This document shows, in pieces, positions 27,385 through 35,200 of a stretch of DNA of 64,000 bases. The DNA is from JAFDCJ01 sp964527835 (GTDB lineage: Bacteria; Desulfobacterota; Desulfobacteria; Desulfobacterales; JAFDCJ01). The position numbers and the translations under genes were made by a program. The DNA is taken from NCBI GenBank assembly GCA_964527835.1, contig CAZGNV010000005.1:1-64000 (forward strand). The letters run 5' to 3'. How positions within the stretch are numbered: the first letter of the stretch is position 1; each line of letters begins with the position of its first letter. The notes beneath the pieces were generated by a model. That model had not been told where the DNA came from. It did not search any database and saw only the letters and a program-made list of their open reading frames with translations.

Positions 27385-28650
27385 TTAAACAGTCGAGTGA
27401 AAGAATCCCTCGTATAGAAAAGCGCCGGCGATCACCTCGCAGTCCGCCTTACTGACGCCCGCACGCTGCATAGTGGGCCGCCATTGTGAGCGAATGGTCC
27501 CCACAATGCGATCCAGAATATCCACCGCCTCCGTTTTTGAAAGCAGAAAGCGGCCATGCATGCTCAAAAGATTTTCCCGGTTGGCCCAGCGGCCGAACCG
27601 ACCGCAAACCATTGCCAGATCGCGCCTATCCATCGCAATCACCGGCGCAGGTGTCAAGTCATAGGCCGGACTCAGCCGCCATTCCCGCCCTGAGGCCAGC
27701 AGCGCATGATTGCGGGGGTGATCATCCAGATTGGAGACTGCCGCATTGAAGCACATTCTTGCAAACAGTTCGCGCAGGTCTGCCGCCGGTTGAGCGCTGA
27801 CCCGACGAATTTCATCGGCAAGCAGGATATATGACCAGTTCCCGCGCGCCAATGGACTATCGTCAATTTGCAGCAGCGTAAGCGCACTTGCCATGCGATG
27901 CCGCAGATAGCCGTCAGCTGCCCGGGCGCGATCAAACCGACGCACAAGCAGAACATCCCGCCCTGCAACCGTGGTGATTTTGCTGTCAGCGGTGATTAAG
28001 CTGCAGGCTTTTGCCAGCTGCAGCAAACCATGCTCGACACGCGGATGGTTCCAACGATCATCCGGTCGGATAAATTTGGCAAGCCAAAGCGACTGCATGT
28101 GTTCCACAACGGCCTTGGGGCGGGCTCCGCCCATTGAGGTGCCGATCAGCATGAGCGCTTCCACCTGTTCGGCAGCAGCGCCGGTGATATCGAACGTATC
28201 ATTGATGACAGCATCGGCGGCGATCTGCAAACGCTCCAGGTCAAGGGTGCGGTTAAATGCATGTTGCGGTGCCGGCGGCACGACATTCAACCCAAACCCC
28301 AGGGCACCCGCCCGGTCATCCGGCCCCTGCATGAGATAATCAAATTCCTCAAGCTGCACAGAACCGGCGTTTCTTTCGATGATGCGCCGCCCCCAGAAAT
28401 CAGGCATTGAATCCCGAATCGCACCAAAAAACCCCTGCATCCGGGCGGTTTCATATAGACCTCTGCGAAGCCGCAGTTCCACAGGATCAAGCTCCACCGC
28501 ATCATCACGCTCGAGATAACGGCGTCCATACACGAATTGACCGACAGCTTGACCTTCAGGTGTTGGGACCACCCGGAAGCGTCCGGCGGTGACAAATTCC
28601 GTCTCTCCCGGCAGGACGATATACACGTAGCACTCGCGTTCAGAAGTCAT
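27385..28650 (-). CDS. hipA: HipA-family serine/threonine kinase toxin
   Basis: The start at 28650 (MTSERECYVY) is chosen because it follows the antitoxin with the usual 11-bp overlap. The 421-residue protein has the N-terminal HipA domain (YGRRYLERDDAVELDPVEL) and the kinase C-terminal domain with SMGGARPKAV (ATP loop), ARMCFNAAVSNLDDHPRNHA (catalytic loop) and LSPAYDLTPAP (metal-binding). HipA toxins phosphorylate aminoacyl-tRNA synthetases and slow growth. The motifs appear intact. Confidence 0.88.
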   Translation of the reverse strand: MTSERECYVYIVLPGETEFVTAGRFRVVPTPEGQAVGQFVYGRRYLERDDAVELDPVELRLRRGLYETARMQGFFGAIRDSMPDFWGRRIIERNAGSVQLEEFDYLMQGPDDRAGALGFGLNVVPPAPQHAFNRTLDLERLQIAADAVINDTFDITGAAAEQVEALMLIGTSMGGARPKAVVEHMQSLWLAKFIRPDDRWNHPRVEHGLLQLAKACSLITADSKITTVAGRDVLLVRRFDRARAADGYLRHRMASALTLLQIDDSPLARGNWSYILLADEIRRVSAQPAADLRELFARMCFNAAVSNLDDHPRNHALLASGREWRLSPAYDLTPAPVIAMDRRDLAMVCGRFGRWANRENLLSMHGRFLLSKTEAVDILDRIVGTIRSQWRPTMQRAGVSKADCEVIAGAFLYEGFFHSTV

Positions 28651-28981
28651 CGTCCATTTTCCTTCTTTTCGGAGCCGCCTTTGGACTTCTGGCCCGCTCC
28701 AGAATCTTGCCTTCCTCATCGCGGTCCGGGTCAGCCACATCTCTCAGTTGATCGAGCAGACCCAACGCCCACAAAGCCCCCAGATAGGCGGCGACGGCCG
28801 TGGTCGGTTTGCCCTTCTCGATTTGGGCAAGCACCTGACGCGAAACGCCTATGCGCCCGGCAAGATCTTCCCGGCTCAGCCTGCGGCGCAAACGGGCGGT
28901 ACGAATGTTGCGTCCCAGTCTAATCAGGGCGTTCTCAACCGCGGCAGGCAGGGCTTCTGAAATTTTGCTGATTCTCGGCAT
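28640..28981 (-). CDS. hipB: HipB-like HTH antitoxin
   Basis: This 113-residue protein has a Cro/C1-type helix-turn-helix (LSREDLAGRIGVSRQVLAQI, about 35-55), a C-terminal helix and a basic tail. It precedes hipA with an 11-bp overlap. Its ATG overlaps the left end of a 51-bp palindrome, the likely autoregulatory operator. Confidence 0.87.
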   Translation of the reverse strand: MPRISKISEALPAAVENALIRLGRNIRTARLRRRLSREDLAGRIGVSRQVLAQIEKGKPTTAVAAYLGALWALGLLDQLRDVADPDRDEEGKILERARSPKAAPKRRKMDDDF

Positions 28982-29030
28982 GTTATTTTAAAATACCTAA
29001 TAAGGCCTATATGTATTTTTGAAATAACAT
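28980..29030. promoter_or_regulatory. Large palindromic operator of hipBA
   Basis: The left arm ATGTTATTT-t-AAAATAC (28980-28996) mirrors the right arm GTATTTT-tg-AAATAACAT (29013-29030) around an AT-rich centre. It overlaps the hipB start codon and its likely promoter. This suits cooperative HipB dimer binding and autorepression; binding is inferred. Confidence 0.7.
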
Positions 29031-29076
29031 ATATTAATATTGCCCTGCAGTCAAGAAATTTTTACGGTGTCGTAAA

Positions 29077-29104
29077 AAGTCGTTTTCTAGCGCCATCAAC
29101 CCTT
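29077..29104 (+). repeat. 28-bp dispersed repeat, copy c
   Basis: Reads AAGTCGTTTTCTAGCGCCAT then CAACCCTT. It matches copy a at 26 of 28 positions and lies about 95 bp upstream of the hipB start, in the same orientation as copy b on the other side of hipBA. A looser, degenerate relative may exist near 54325-54360. Confidence 0.8.
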
Positions 29105-29247
29105 AAATTTTGCTATTATCATTGTTTTCAGCCGGCCACCCACACCTTGACTGTACCGCCAGCCATGATAATATGGCCGCAAGGGTGCATCGCCACGGTT
29201 GGCCCTCAGTTCCCGGCAAATTTACAACCAGAGGAAATCAATATCCC

Positions 29248-30819
29248 ATGGACATCTGGATGACCCTGCGCAGGGCCGTCGAGCTATATCCCGATAAAAT
29301 TGGCGTGGTGGACGGCCAGCGCTCCTTTACCTACACCCGGACCCTGCAGCGGGCCGCCGCGCTGGCCTGTTTTTTCCAGGCCCGCGGCCTGCAGCCCGAA
29401 GAGCGCATCTCCATTGCGGAGGTCAACTCGGCGCCTTTTCTGGAAACCTACTATGCTGCGGCCGGCATGGGGGCGCTTTTAAACCCGTTGAATTACCGGC
29501 TTTCCGCCCGGGAGATGGCCTTTATCCTGGCAGATGCCGGCTCGCGCTGGCTGGTGGCCGGCACCCGGTTCGCAGCGCTGGTGCAGGAAGTTTTAAAGTC
29601 CAAAACCGCCCTGGAGGGCGTCATCTGGATCGGCGGCATCCCTTCATCCGTATCCGCAGACCTGCCTTTTTTCAGTTACGAAGACATCGTGGCCGGAACC
29701 GGCGAGGATTTTCAGCCCCGGCCCGTTGCCGGGCAGCAGGTGGCCCACCTGTATTACACCAGCGGCACCACCGGCCGTCCCAAGGGAGTCATGCTGACCC
29801 ATAACAATGTCTGCCTGCATGCCTTGGGGGCCATTGCCGAGCTCAAACTGACCGACGGCGACACCTGGGGGCATGTAGCGCCCATGTTTCACCTGGCCGA
29901 TGCCTGGGCCACTTTTGCCGTCACCTGGGTGGGCGGCCGCCACGTCATGATCGACCAGTTTGAGGCGCGCACTGTCATGGCCGCCATTGAAAAAGAGGGC
30001 ATCACCCTGAGCAACCTGATTCCCACCATGCTCAACCTGATGATCAAGCACCCCGAAATCGGCGAATTTGACTTTTCCAGCCTGCGGGTGATTTTGAGCG
30101 GCGGGGCGCCCATCGCCCCGGAAGTGGTCAAACGCATCCGGCGGGCCTTCGGCTGCGATTACATCCAGACCTACGGCATGACTGAAACCAGCCCCTACCT
30201 GACCCTCAGCATCCTCAAGCAGCACCTGCAAAAGCTGCCGGCCGAAGAGCAGCTGCGGTACAAATCCAAGACCGGCCGGCCCTTTATCGCCGTCGATCTC
30301 AAAGTCGTGGATGAAAACGGCCGGCCCGTGGCGCCTGATGAAAAGCAGGTCGGCGAAATCTGGGTGCGCGGCGACACCGTCACCCCCGGCTACTGGAACC
30401 TGCCCGCTGAAACCCGCCGGGCCTTTAGCGACGGCTGGCTGCGCACCGGGGACCTGGCGGTGGTGGACCGCGAGGGCTACGTCAACATCGTGGACCGCAA
30501 AAAGGACATGATCGTCACCGGCGGGGAAAACGTCTACTCGACGGAAGTCGAAAACGTGCTCTACATGCATCCCAAGATCCTGGAGGCCGCCGTGTTCGGC
30601 GTGCCGGACGAAAAATGGGGGGAAGCGGTGGCTGCTGCCGTGGTGCTCAAACAAAACGAATCGGCCACTGAGCAGGAAATCATCCGGTTCTGCAAGCAGC
30701 ACCAGGCTTCCTACAAGGCCCCCAAGTCCATCCTCTTCCTGCGCGAGCTGCCCAAAACCGGCTCCGGCAAAATTTTCAAGAAAGCTCTGCGCGATCCCTA
30801 CTGGAAAAAACAAAGCTGA
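29248..30819 (+). CDS. Long-chain fatty-acyl-CoA synthetase (AMP-binding)
   Basis: The start at ATG 29248 follows AGAGGAAA. The 523-residue adenylate-forming enzyme has the P-loop YYTSGTTGRPKGV, the A5 motif YIQTYGMTETSP, the hinge WLRTGDLAV and the C-terminal Lys motif LPKTGSGKIFKKAL. It activates a carboxylic acid, probably a medium or long fatty acid, to its CoA thioester. The chain-length preference cannot be read. It stands 150 bp before an aminotransferase gene. Confidence 0.9.
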   Translation: MDIWMTLRRAVELYPDKIGVVDGQRSFTYTRTLQRAAALACFFQARGLQPEERISIAEVNSAPFLETYYAAAGMGALLNPLNYRLSAREMAFILADAGSRWLVAGTRFAALVQEVLKSKTALEGVIWIGGIPSSVSADLPFFSYEDIVAGTGEDFQPRPVAGQQVAHLYYTSGTTGRPKGVMLTHNNVCLHALGAIAELKLTDGDTWGHVAPMFHLADAWATFAVTWVGGRHVMIDQFEARTVMAAIEKEGITLSNLIPTMLNLMIKHPEIGEFDFSSLRVILSGGAPIAPEVVKRIRRAFGCDYIQTYGMTETSPYLTLSILKQHLQKLPAEEQLRYKSKTGRPFIAVDLKVVDENGRPVAPDEKQVGEIWVRGDTVTPGYWNLPAETRRAFSDGWLRTGDLAVVDREGYVNIVDRKKDMIVTGGENVYSTEVENVLYMHPKILEAAVFGVPDEKWGEAVAAAVVLKQNESATEQEIIRFCKQHQASYKAPKSILFLRELPKTGSGKIFKKALRDPYWKKQS

Positions 30820-30970
30820 TTGCGGATTTCAATAGATATTTCAATTTTAATTGCGCAAATCAGAAGCTATTTAAATTGTTATTGACAATTTCATCAGTTT
30901 TATTTAATCATTGAATAGCGCCATGTAGTCTTTCACACAGCCAGCCGATCAATAAAACCGGGAGGACAAA

Positions 30971-32164
30971 ATGAGAATCGCCGATCGCATCCGGCGCCTG
31001 GGAACGGAAACCGCCTTTGCCGTCTCGGCCGAGGCTGCCGAGTTCGCCGCCCGGGGCAATCAGGTGTACCCGTTTCATCTGGGAGACCTGAACATTCCCA
31101 CCCCGGCCAACGTGATGGAGGCCGCCGTGCGCGCCATGCACGACGGCAAGACGGGCTACTGCCCCAATGCGGGCATCGCCCCGCTGCGCGAAGCCCTGGC
31201 GGCCGATGTCAGCGCCTCGCATCACGTCAGCTACGGCATGCAGAACGTGGCCATCCAGCCGGGGGGCAAACCCGTTATCGGCAAATTTTTTCTGGCCCTG
31301 ATGAACCCGGGAGACGAGGTGCTGTACCCCAATCCGGGCTATCCCATCTACGAGTCCTTGATCGGATTTCACGGCGGCAAGGCAGTCCCCTACACCTATA
31401 TCGCGGGACGCGACGATTTTGACATCGACCTGGAGATGCTCGCCAGGCAGATCACCCCACGCACCAAGCTGCTGGTCTTAAACGACCTGCAAAACCCCAC
31501 CGGCGCGGAATGTTCGGGGGAGCAACTGGAAAGGCTGGCCGAACTGGTGCTCAAGCACAACCTTTACGTACTGTGCGACGAGGCCTATTTCGACATTCGC
31601 TATGCCGGCAGGAGCACATCTTTTGCGTCCCTGCCGGGCATGGCCGAGCGCTGCCTGATTTTATACACCTTTTCCAAGAAATTCGCCATGACCGGCTGGC
31701 GCCTGGGCGCGGCCATCGGCCCCAAGCCGCTGATCGACGTGATCACCAGGCTCAATGTCAATGACGAATCCTGCCCCAACCACTTCATCCAGTACGGGGC
31801 CCTCGAGGGCCTGACCGGGGATCAGGCCGAAGCTCAGAAGATATTGCGCACGCTGAAAAAACGCCGGGATGCGGCTGTTGACATTTTAAACAGCATCGAC
31901 GGGGTGCATTGTTTTCGCCCCAACACCACCTTTTACCTGTACCCGGAGGTCACCGGGGCCATGCAGCAAAAAGGGATGTCCGACTATGACGAGTTTCGCC
32001 GCGCCGTCCTGCAGCAAACCGGGGTCTCATTTTGCACCCGCCTGCACTTCGGCAGCCCCCTGGAAGGTGAAAAGGGCTTTTACGTCCGCCTGGCCTACTC
32101 GGGCATCGACACCGCTGCAATCAAAGAAGGGCTTGGAAAGTTCAAAGCCTTTATTGAAAGCTGA
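30971..32164 (+). CDS. Class I/II PLP-dependent aminotransferase
   Basis: This 397-residue fold-type I enzyme starts after GGGAGGAC. NDLQNPTGAE and DEAYFDIRYAG are PLP-pocket motifs; the Schiff-base Lys is about residue 236 in FSKKFAMTGWRLG; the substrate Arg follows near FYVRLAYSG. It resembles aspartate/aromatic or alanine-type aminotransferases; the substrate is not certain. Confidence 0.88.
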   Translation: MRIADRIRRLGTETAFAVSAEAAEFAARGNQVYPFHLGDLNIPTPANVMEAAVRAMHDGKTGYCPNAGIAPLREALAADVSASHHVSYGMQNVAIQPGGKPVIGKFFLALMNPGDEVLYPNPGYPIYESLIGFHGGKAVPYTYIAGRDDFDIDLEMLARQITPRTKLLVLNDLQNPTGAECSGEQLERLAELVLKHNLYVLCDEAYFDIRYAGRSTSFASLPGMAERCLILYTFSKKFAMTGWRLGAAIGPKPLIDVITRLNVNDESCPNHFIQYGALEGLTGDQAEAQKILRTLKKRRDAAVDILNSIDGVHCFRPNTTFYLYPEVTGAMQQKGMSDYDEFRRAVLQQTGVSFCTRLHFGSPLEGEKGFYVRLAYSGIDTAAIKEGLGKFKAFIES

Positions 32165-32266
32165 CCATCCAATTTTATTTTCACTTTTGCAGCTGCGACA
32201 ACCTCTCGCGGCGGAAAATTCCATGGGCACCGGCAAATAACAATTGACAAAGGAGATCTTCAATGC

Positions 32267-32300
32267 ATATTATGACCATAGTCAAATGATTATGACTATA
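32267..32300. promoter_or_regulatory. Operator-like repeats before the Phd-type antitoxin
   Basis: Two 12-bp direct repeats ATTATGAC(C/T)ATA start at 32269 and 32289, 20 bp apart (two helical turns), and the inverted pair ATAGTC/GACTAT lies across them. They end 14 bp before the antitoxin ATG, as expected for Phd/YefM autoregulation. Confidence 0.6.
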
Positions 32301-32314
32301 AACGGAGAGGCATT

Positions 32315-32539
32315 ATGGAGTCTTTATCAGTTTCAAAGTTCAAGGCCACCTGCCTTGCGGTCTTGCAAGACGTCAGCAGGCAGAAAAAAAGGGTCCTCAT
32401 CACCAAACGGGGAAAGCCCATCGCTGAAGTCATTCCTTATGACCCGGACAGAAAAGACATCCCCCTGGAAGATACGATTGTATTTATGGATGATATTATT
32501 TCACCGGTCGCTGAAAACGACTGGGAGGCTTTGAAGTGA
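32315..32539 (+). CDS. Phd/YefM-family antitoxin
   Basis: This 74-residue protein has the Phd/YefM DNA-binding N-terminus (SVSKFKATCLAVLQDV ... RVLITKRGKPIAEVIPY) and an acidic C-terminal toxin-binding tail. It overlaps the following PIN gene by 4 bp (GTGA), the usual antitoxin-toxin coupling. Confidence 0.87.
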   Translation: MESLSVSKFKATCLAVLQDVSRQKKRVLITKRGKPIAEVIPYDPDRKDIPLEDTIVFMDDIISPVAENDWEALK

Positions 32540-32928
32540 CGGACCTGCTCTTAGATACCCATGTCTGGATATGGCTGTCGTTGAAACAGGATCAGACTTT
32601 TTCCGCCAAAGCGGCAAGAGCGGTCCAATCTGCAGGCCGTAAATGGATTGCCGCCATCTCCTGCTGGGAACTTGCCAAGCTGGTGGAAAAGAAAAGAATC
32701 GGCTTTTCAATACCGGCACTGACCTGGATCCGGCGCTCTCTGAATGAGTTCAACATCCGGGTCGCCGATCTGTCCCCGGAAATCGCCGTCGAAAGCACGC
32801 TGCTGCACGGCTTTCACAGTGACCCGGCAGACCAGATCATTGTGGCCACATCCCGGGTTCTGGCAATGCCGCTGGTGACCGCTGACAAACGGATCCTCAA
32901 ATATACGCAGGTCAATACAATCTGGTAG
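32536..32928 (+). CDS. PIN-domain ribonuclease toxin (VapC-like)
   Basis: The GTG start overlaps the antitoxin stop. The 130-residue protein has the PIN acidic residues: LLDTHVWIW (first Asp), SCWELAKL (Glu), DPADQIIVATS (Asp pair) and TADKRIL (last Asp). It is expected to cleave tRNA or other RNA when free of its antitoxin. Confidence 0.88.
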   Translation: MTDLLLDTHVWIWLSLKQDQTFSAKAARAVQSAGRKWIAAISCWELAKLVEKKRIGFSIPALTWIRRSLNEFNIRVADLSPEIAVESTLLHGFHSDPADQIIVATSRVLAMPLVTADKRILKYTQVNTIW

Positions 32929-32982
32929 AAACTGCTAGCTACCACCGACCCCGTAGGTTTTCAGGAACCAAAACAATTTGCT

Positions 32983-33127
32983 GAAAGTGGTTTCAAAACC
33001 TTAGATCAGGTTTAAGGACAAGGCGTTGTGCGGATTGAAAGCGGAGCGTACGCGTCAGTACGTGAGCATTTCAATTCGAGCAACAACGCCGTCATTGGGC
33101 CTGAGATGGGGTTTTGAAACCACTTTC
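32983..33127. repeat. Long gene-end hairpin element, copy 1
   Basis: An 18-bp perfect outer stem pairs GAAAGTGGTTTCAAAACC (32983-33000) with its inverse at 33110-33127. Inside are stems GGCGTTGT/ACAACGCC (33022-33029, 33083-33090), ATTGAAA/TTTCAAT and a tip CGTAC-n6-GTACG. The right outer arm is coding sequence, the last codons of the AOR gene ending at 33092, so the left arm is an inverted copy of that gene end. The segments ACAAGGCG, GCGTACGCGTCAGTACG and CGAGCAACAACGC recur with small changes in the element at 60328-60450. Confidence 0.85.
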
Positions 33128-34861
33128 CCAGCCGTGCAGGCGGTAGTAATCTTGTAGCATGCGTTCCAGTTCATCTTCGGTGATCACCTTGCCGGTATCG
33201 GCCAGGGGCCGGTGCAGGGCCCGGGTCAACCGCTCATCTTCGGGCCCCATGCCTTCGCGCAGGTTGAACTGCCGCACCAAATCAGCGATCCGGCGCGCCT
33301 TTTGCTTGAGGTCCGCCCCGCCCGTTGCCAGGCCGGTTGCGGCCCGCACCATCTGCGCCAGGGGCTCCCAGACGTAAAAATCCCGGTAAAAGCGGCACAG
33401 CACCAGGGTGTCGAAAATGGTCAGCCGATCTTCCATTTCGATCAGCAGCTCGGCCTTGCCCTCGATTTTCTCAGTGGGCACCATGCCGGAAAGCTCCAGT
33501 TTGTAAAAAGTCGTCCGCAGGTGGCAGGCCCCGCGGTCCGAGGTGGCATAGGCCAGGCCCATACCCTTGAGCACCCGGGGGTCATAGCCGGCCGGCTCCA
33601 GCCCCTTGACGTGCACGGCGATATCCTCCAGCCCCCATTGGGCGGCAGCGTGTTTAATGCCTTCGGCCAGCACGGCCCCGATGCCTTGCCGGTGGGCGAT
33701 TTGCCGCAGCAGCCCGGCAATGGCATCCACATCGCCGTAATCGATCGCATAGTCGACTTTGCCCCGCCGCGCCGCTTCAATGGCAAAGGCGCACAGATTG
33801 CCCGCGGTGATGGTGTCCATACCCAGCCGGTCGCAGATGTCGTTTAAATAGGCGATTTCCTCGATGCTGTCGATCAGGCACAACCCGCCGAAAGCGTAGA
33901 TGGTTTCGTATTCCGGCCCTTCGATTTTCAGCCCGGCGTGGCGTCCCTGCTGCACGGTGCCCAGCTGCCCGCAGGCCATAAAGCACTTGCCGCAGGCATT
34001 GGGGGTGGGCGCCATTTTTTCCACCAGGGCTTCGGCACTGATCTTCTCCCAGTGCTCATAAGTCCCCCGGGTCCAGTAGCGGGTGGGAAAGGCCCCGGCG
34101 GCGTTGGTCATTTTCACCAGCATGGGGGTTCCCAGGCTGCGGTAGGCATTGGCCGCCGGGCTGTCCTTGTACTCGGTGATGATCTTTTTGGCAAAGGCCT
34201 TGACCGCCGCCGCATCAAAATGGGAACGCTTGCGGTCGCCAGTAAAGAAAATGCCCTTGAGCTTTTTGGCCCCCATCACCGTGCCCGCGCCGGTCCGGCC
34301 GGCCGAGCGCCAGTAGTCGTTTTCGATCACCGCGAAACGCACCCGGTTTTCCGCGGCCGGGCCGATGACCACCGCCCCCTTTTTGCGGTATTCACCCGTG
34401 GCAAGGCGCTTTTTGACCGCGTCTTCGGCTGCATAGGTCTCCAGGCCCCAGATGTCGCCGGCCTCATAAAAATCCGCCCCCTGCGGGTGCACGACCAGCA
34501 CCGTGGGCTGTTCGGCCGCCCCCCGGATCACGATGGCATCGAAACCGGCGGCATCGATGGCATCCGGGGTTCGGCCGCCGCAATACGACTCGGTGAACAG
34601 GCCGGTCAGCGGGCTTTTGGTAAACACCCCGTAGCGGCACGCGCCCCAAACCGTGCTGCCGCCCAGCGGGCCGGTGGCAAAAATCAGGTGATTGTCCGGG
34701 CCCAGCGGATCCACCCCCGGCGGATTGAGCGCCACCAGCAGATGGGCGGCCAGGCCCTTGCCCCCCAAATATTTTTCCAGCACGTCATCGCTGACGGTCT
34801 GAATGTCAAACTGCGCACTGCCCAGGTCAATTTTTAAAATGCGCCCGTAAAATCCATGCAT
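33092..34861 (-). CDS. Aldehyde:ferredoxin oxidoreductase family (AOR 1)
   Basis: This 589-residue tungsten/molybdenum-pterin enzyme has N-terminal MHGFYGRILKIDLG, pterin-binding parts (GPLGGSTVWGACRYG; AGRTGAGTVMGAKKLKG), the cluster ligands CGKCFMAC and the later Cys in LVLCRFYRDF. It oxidises aldehydes to acids with ferredoxin as acceptor, or runs in reverse; the physiological substrate is unknown. No small partner subunit is adjacent. The 3' end forms one arm of a long hairpin element. Confidence 0.92.
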   Translation of the reverse strand: MHGFYGRILKIDLGSAQFDIQTVSDDVLEKYLGGKGLAAHLLVALNPPGVDPLGPDNHLIFATGPLGGSTVWGACRYGVFTKSPLTGLFTESYCGGRTPDAIDAAGFDAIVIRGAAEQPTVLVVHPQGADFYEAGDIWGLETYAAEDAVKKRLATGEYRKKGAVVIGPAAENRVRFAVIENDYWRSAGRTGAGTVMGAKKLKGIFFTGDRKRSHFDAAAVKAFAKKIITEYKDSPAANAYRSLGTPMLVKMTNAAGAFPTRYWTRGTYEHWEKISAEALVEKMAPTPNACGKCFMACGQLGTVQQGRHAGLKIEGPEYETIYAFGGLCLIDSIEEIAYLNDICDRLGMDTITAGNLCAFAIEAARRGKVDYAIDYGDVDAIAGLLRQIAHRQGIGAVLAEGIKHAAAQWGLEDIAVHVKGLEPAGYDPRVLKGMGLAYATSDRGACHLRTTFYKLELSGMVPTEKIEGKAELLIEMEDRLTIFDTLVLCRFYRDFYVWEPLAQMVRAATGLATGGADLKQKARRIADLVRQFNLREGMGPEDERLTRALHRPLADTGKVITEDELERMLQDYYRLHGWESGFKTPSQAQ

Positions 34862-34996
34862 TTAATTGCTCCTGCCCTAAATTGAATTGGATCTTCTTCA
34901 ATCTGGATTTGAGTCCGCCCCATCCTGATACCTTCATGATGGTATTGTCCCGACAATTATACCTCGTGATAACGAAATTTCTTGAATTTATCAAGA

Positions 34997-35147
34997 ACAC
35001 AGACAATGGCCTGCAGCCCCTGCTAGCGCAGTGACAGGCGGCAAAGTGCCCGGGCTCAACTTCGGCCATTTCCGGGGCCTGCTCGGCGCAGATCTTCTGC
35101 GTCCGGGGGCAGCGGTTGACGATCTGGGCCTGGATGGAAACGTCTTG
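34997..35147 (-). pseudogene. Remnant: end of an oligopeptide ABC ATPase
   Basis: Minus-strand translation gives NRCPRTQKICAEQ followed by PEMAEVEPGHFAACHCA, the hallmark C-terminal oligo_HPY tail of DppD/OppF-type peptide transporter ATPases. An in-frame TGA just upstream (35148-35150) removes the rest, and no other part of the gene is present. The frame runs on without a natural stop into the AT-richer DNA beside the AOR gene. It is a decayed fragment. Confidence 0.7.
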
Positions 35148-35152
35148 TCAAC

Positions 35153-35193
35153 CGTCAATAGGAATTGACGCCGGTTGCAGGCCGGTGTATAAC
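35153..35193 (+). promoter_or_regulatory. Strong sigma-70-type promoter with palindrome
   Basis: TTGACG (35165-35170) and TATAAC (35188-35193) are 17 bp apart. The predicted transcript start falls about at the ATG at 35201, which would give a leaderless mRNA for the Nudix gene. The palindrome CGTCAAT-AGGA-ATTGACG (35153-35170) covers the -35 box and could be an operator. Confidence 0.6.
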
Positions 35194-35200
35194 CTGCAGC

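Noticed and set aside
28640..28740. Longer hipA start at 28740
   Set aside because: It would overlap hipB by 100 bp; the start at 28650 gives the usual short overlap and the normal HipA N-terminus.
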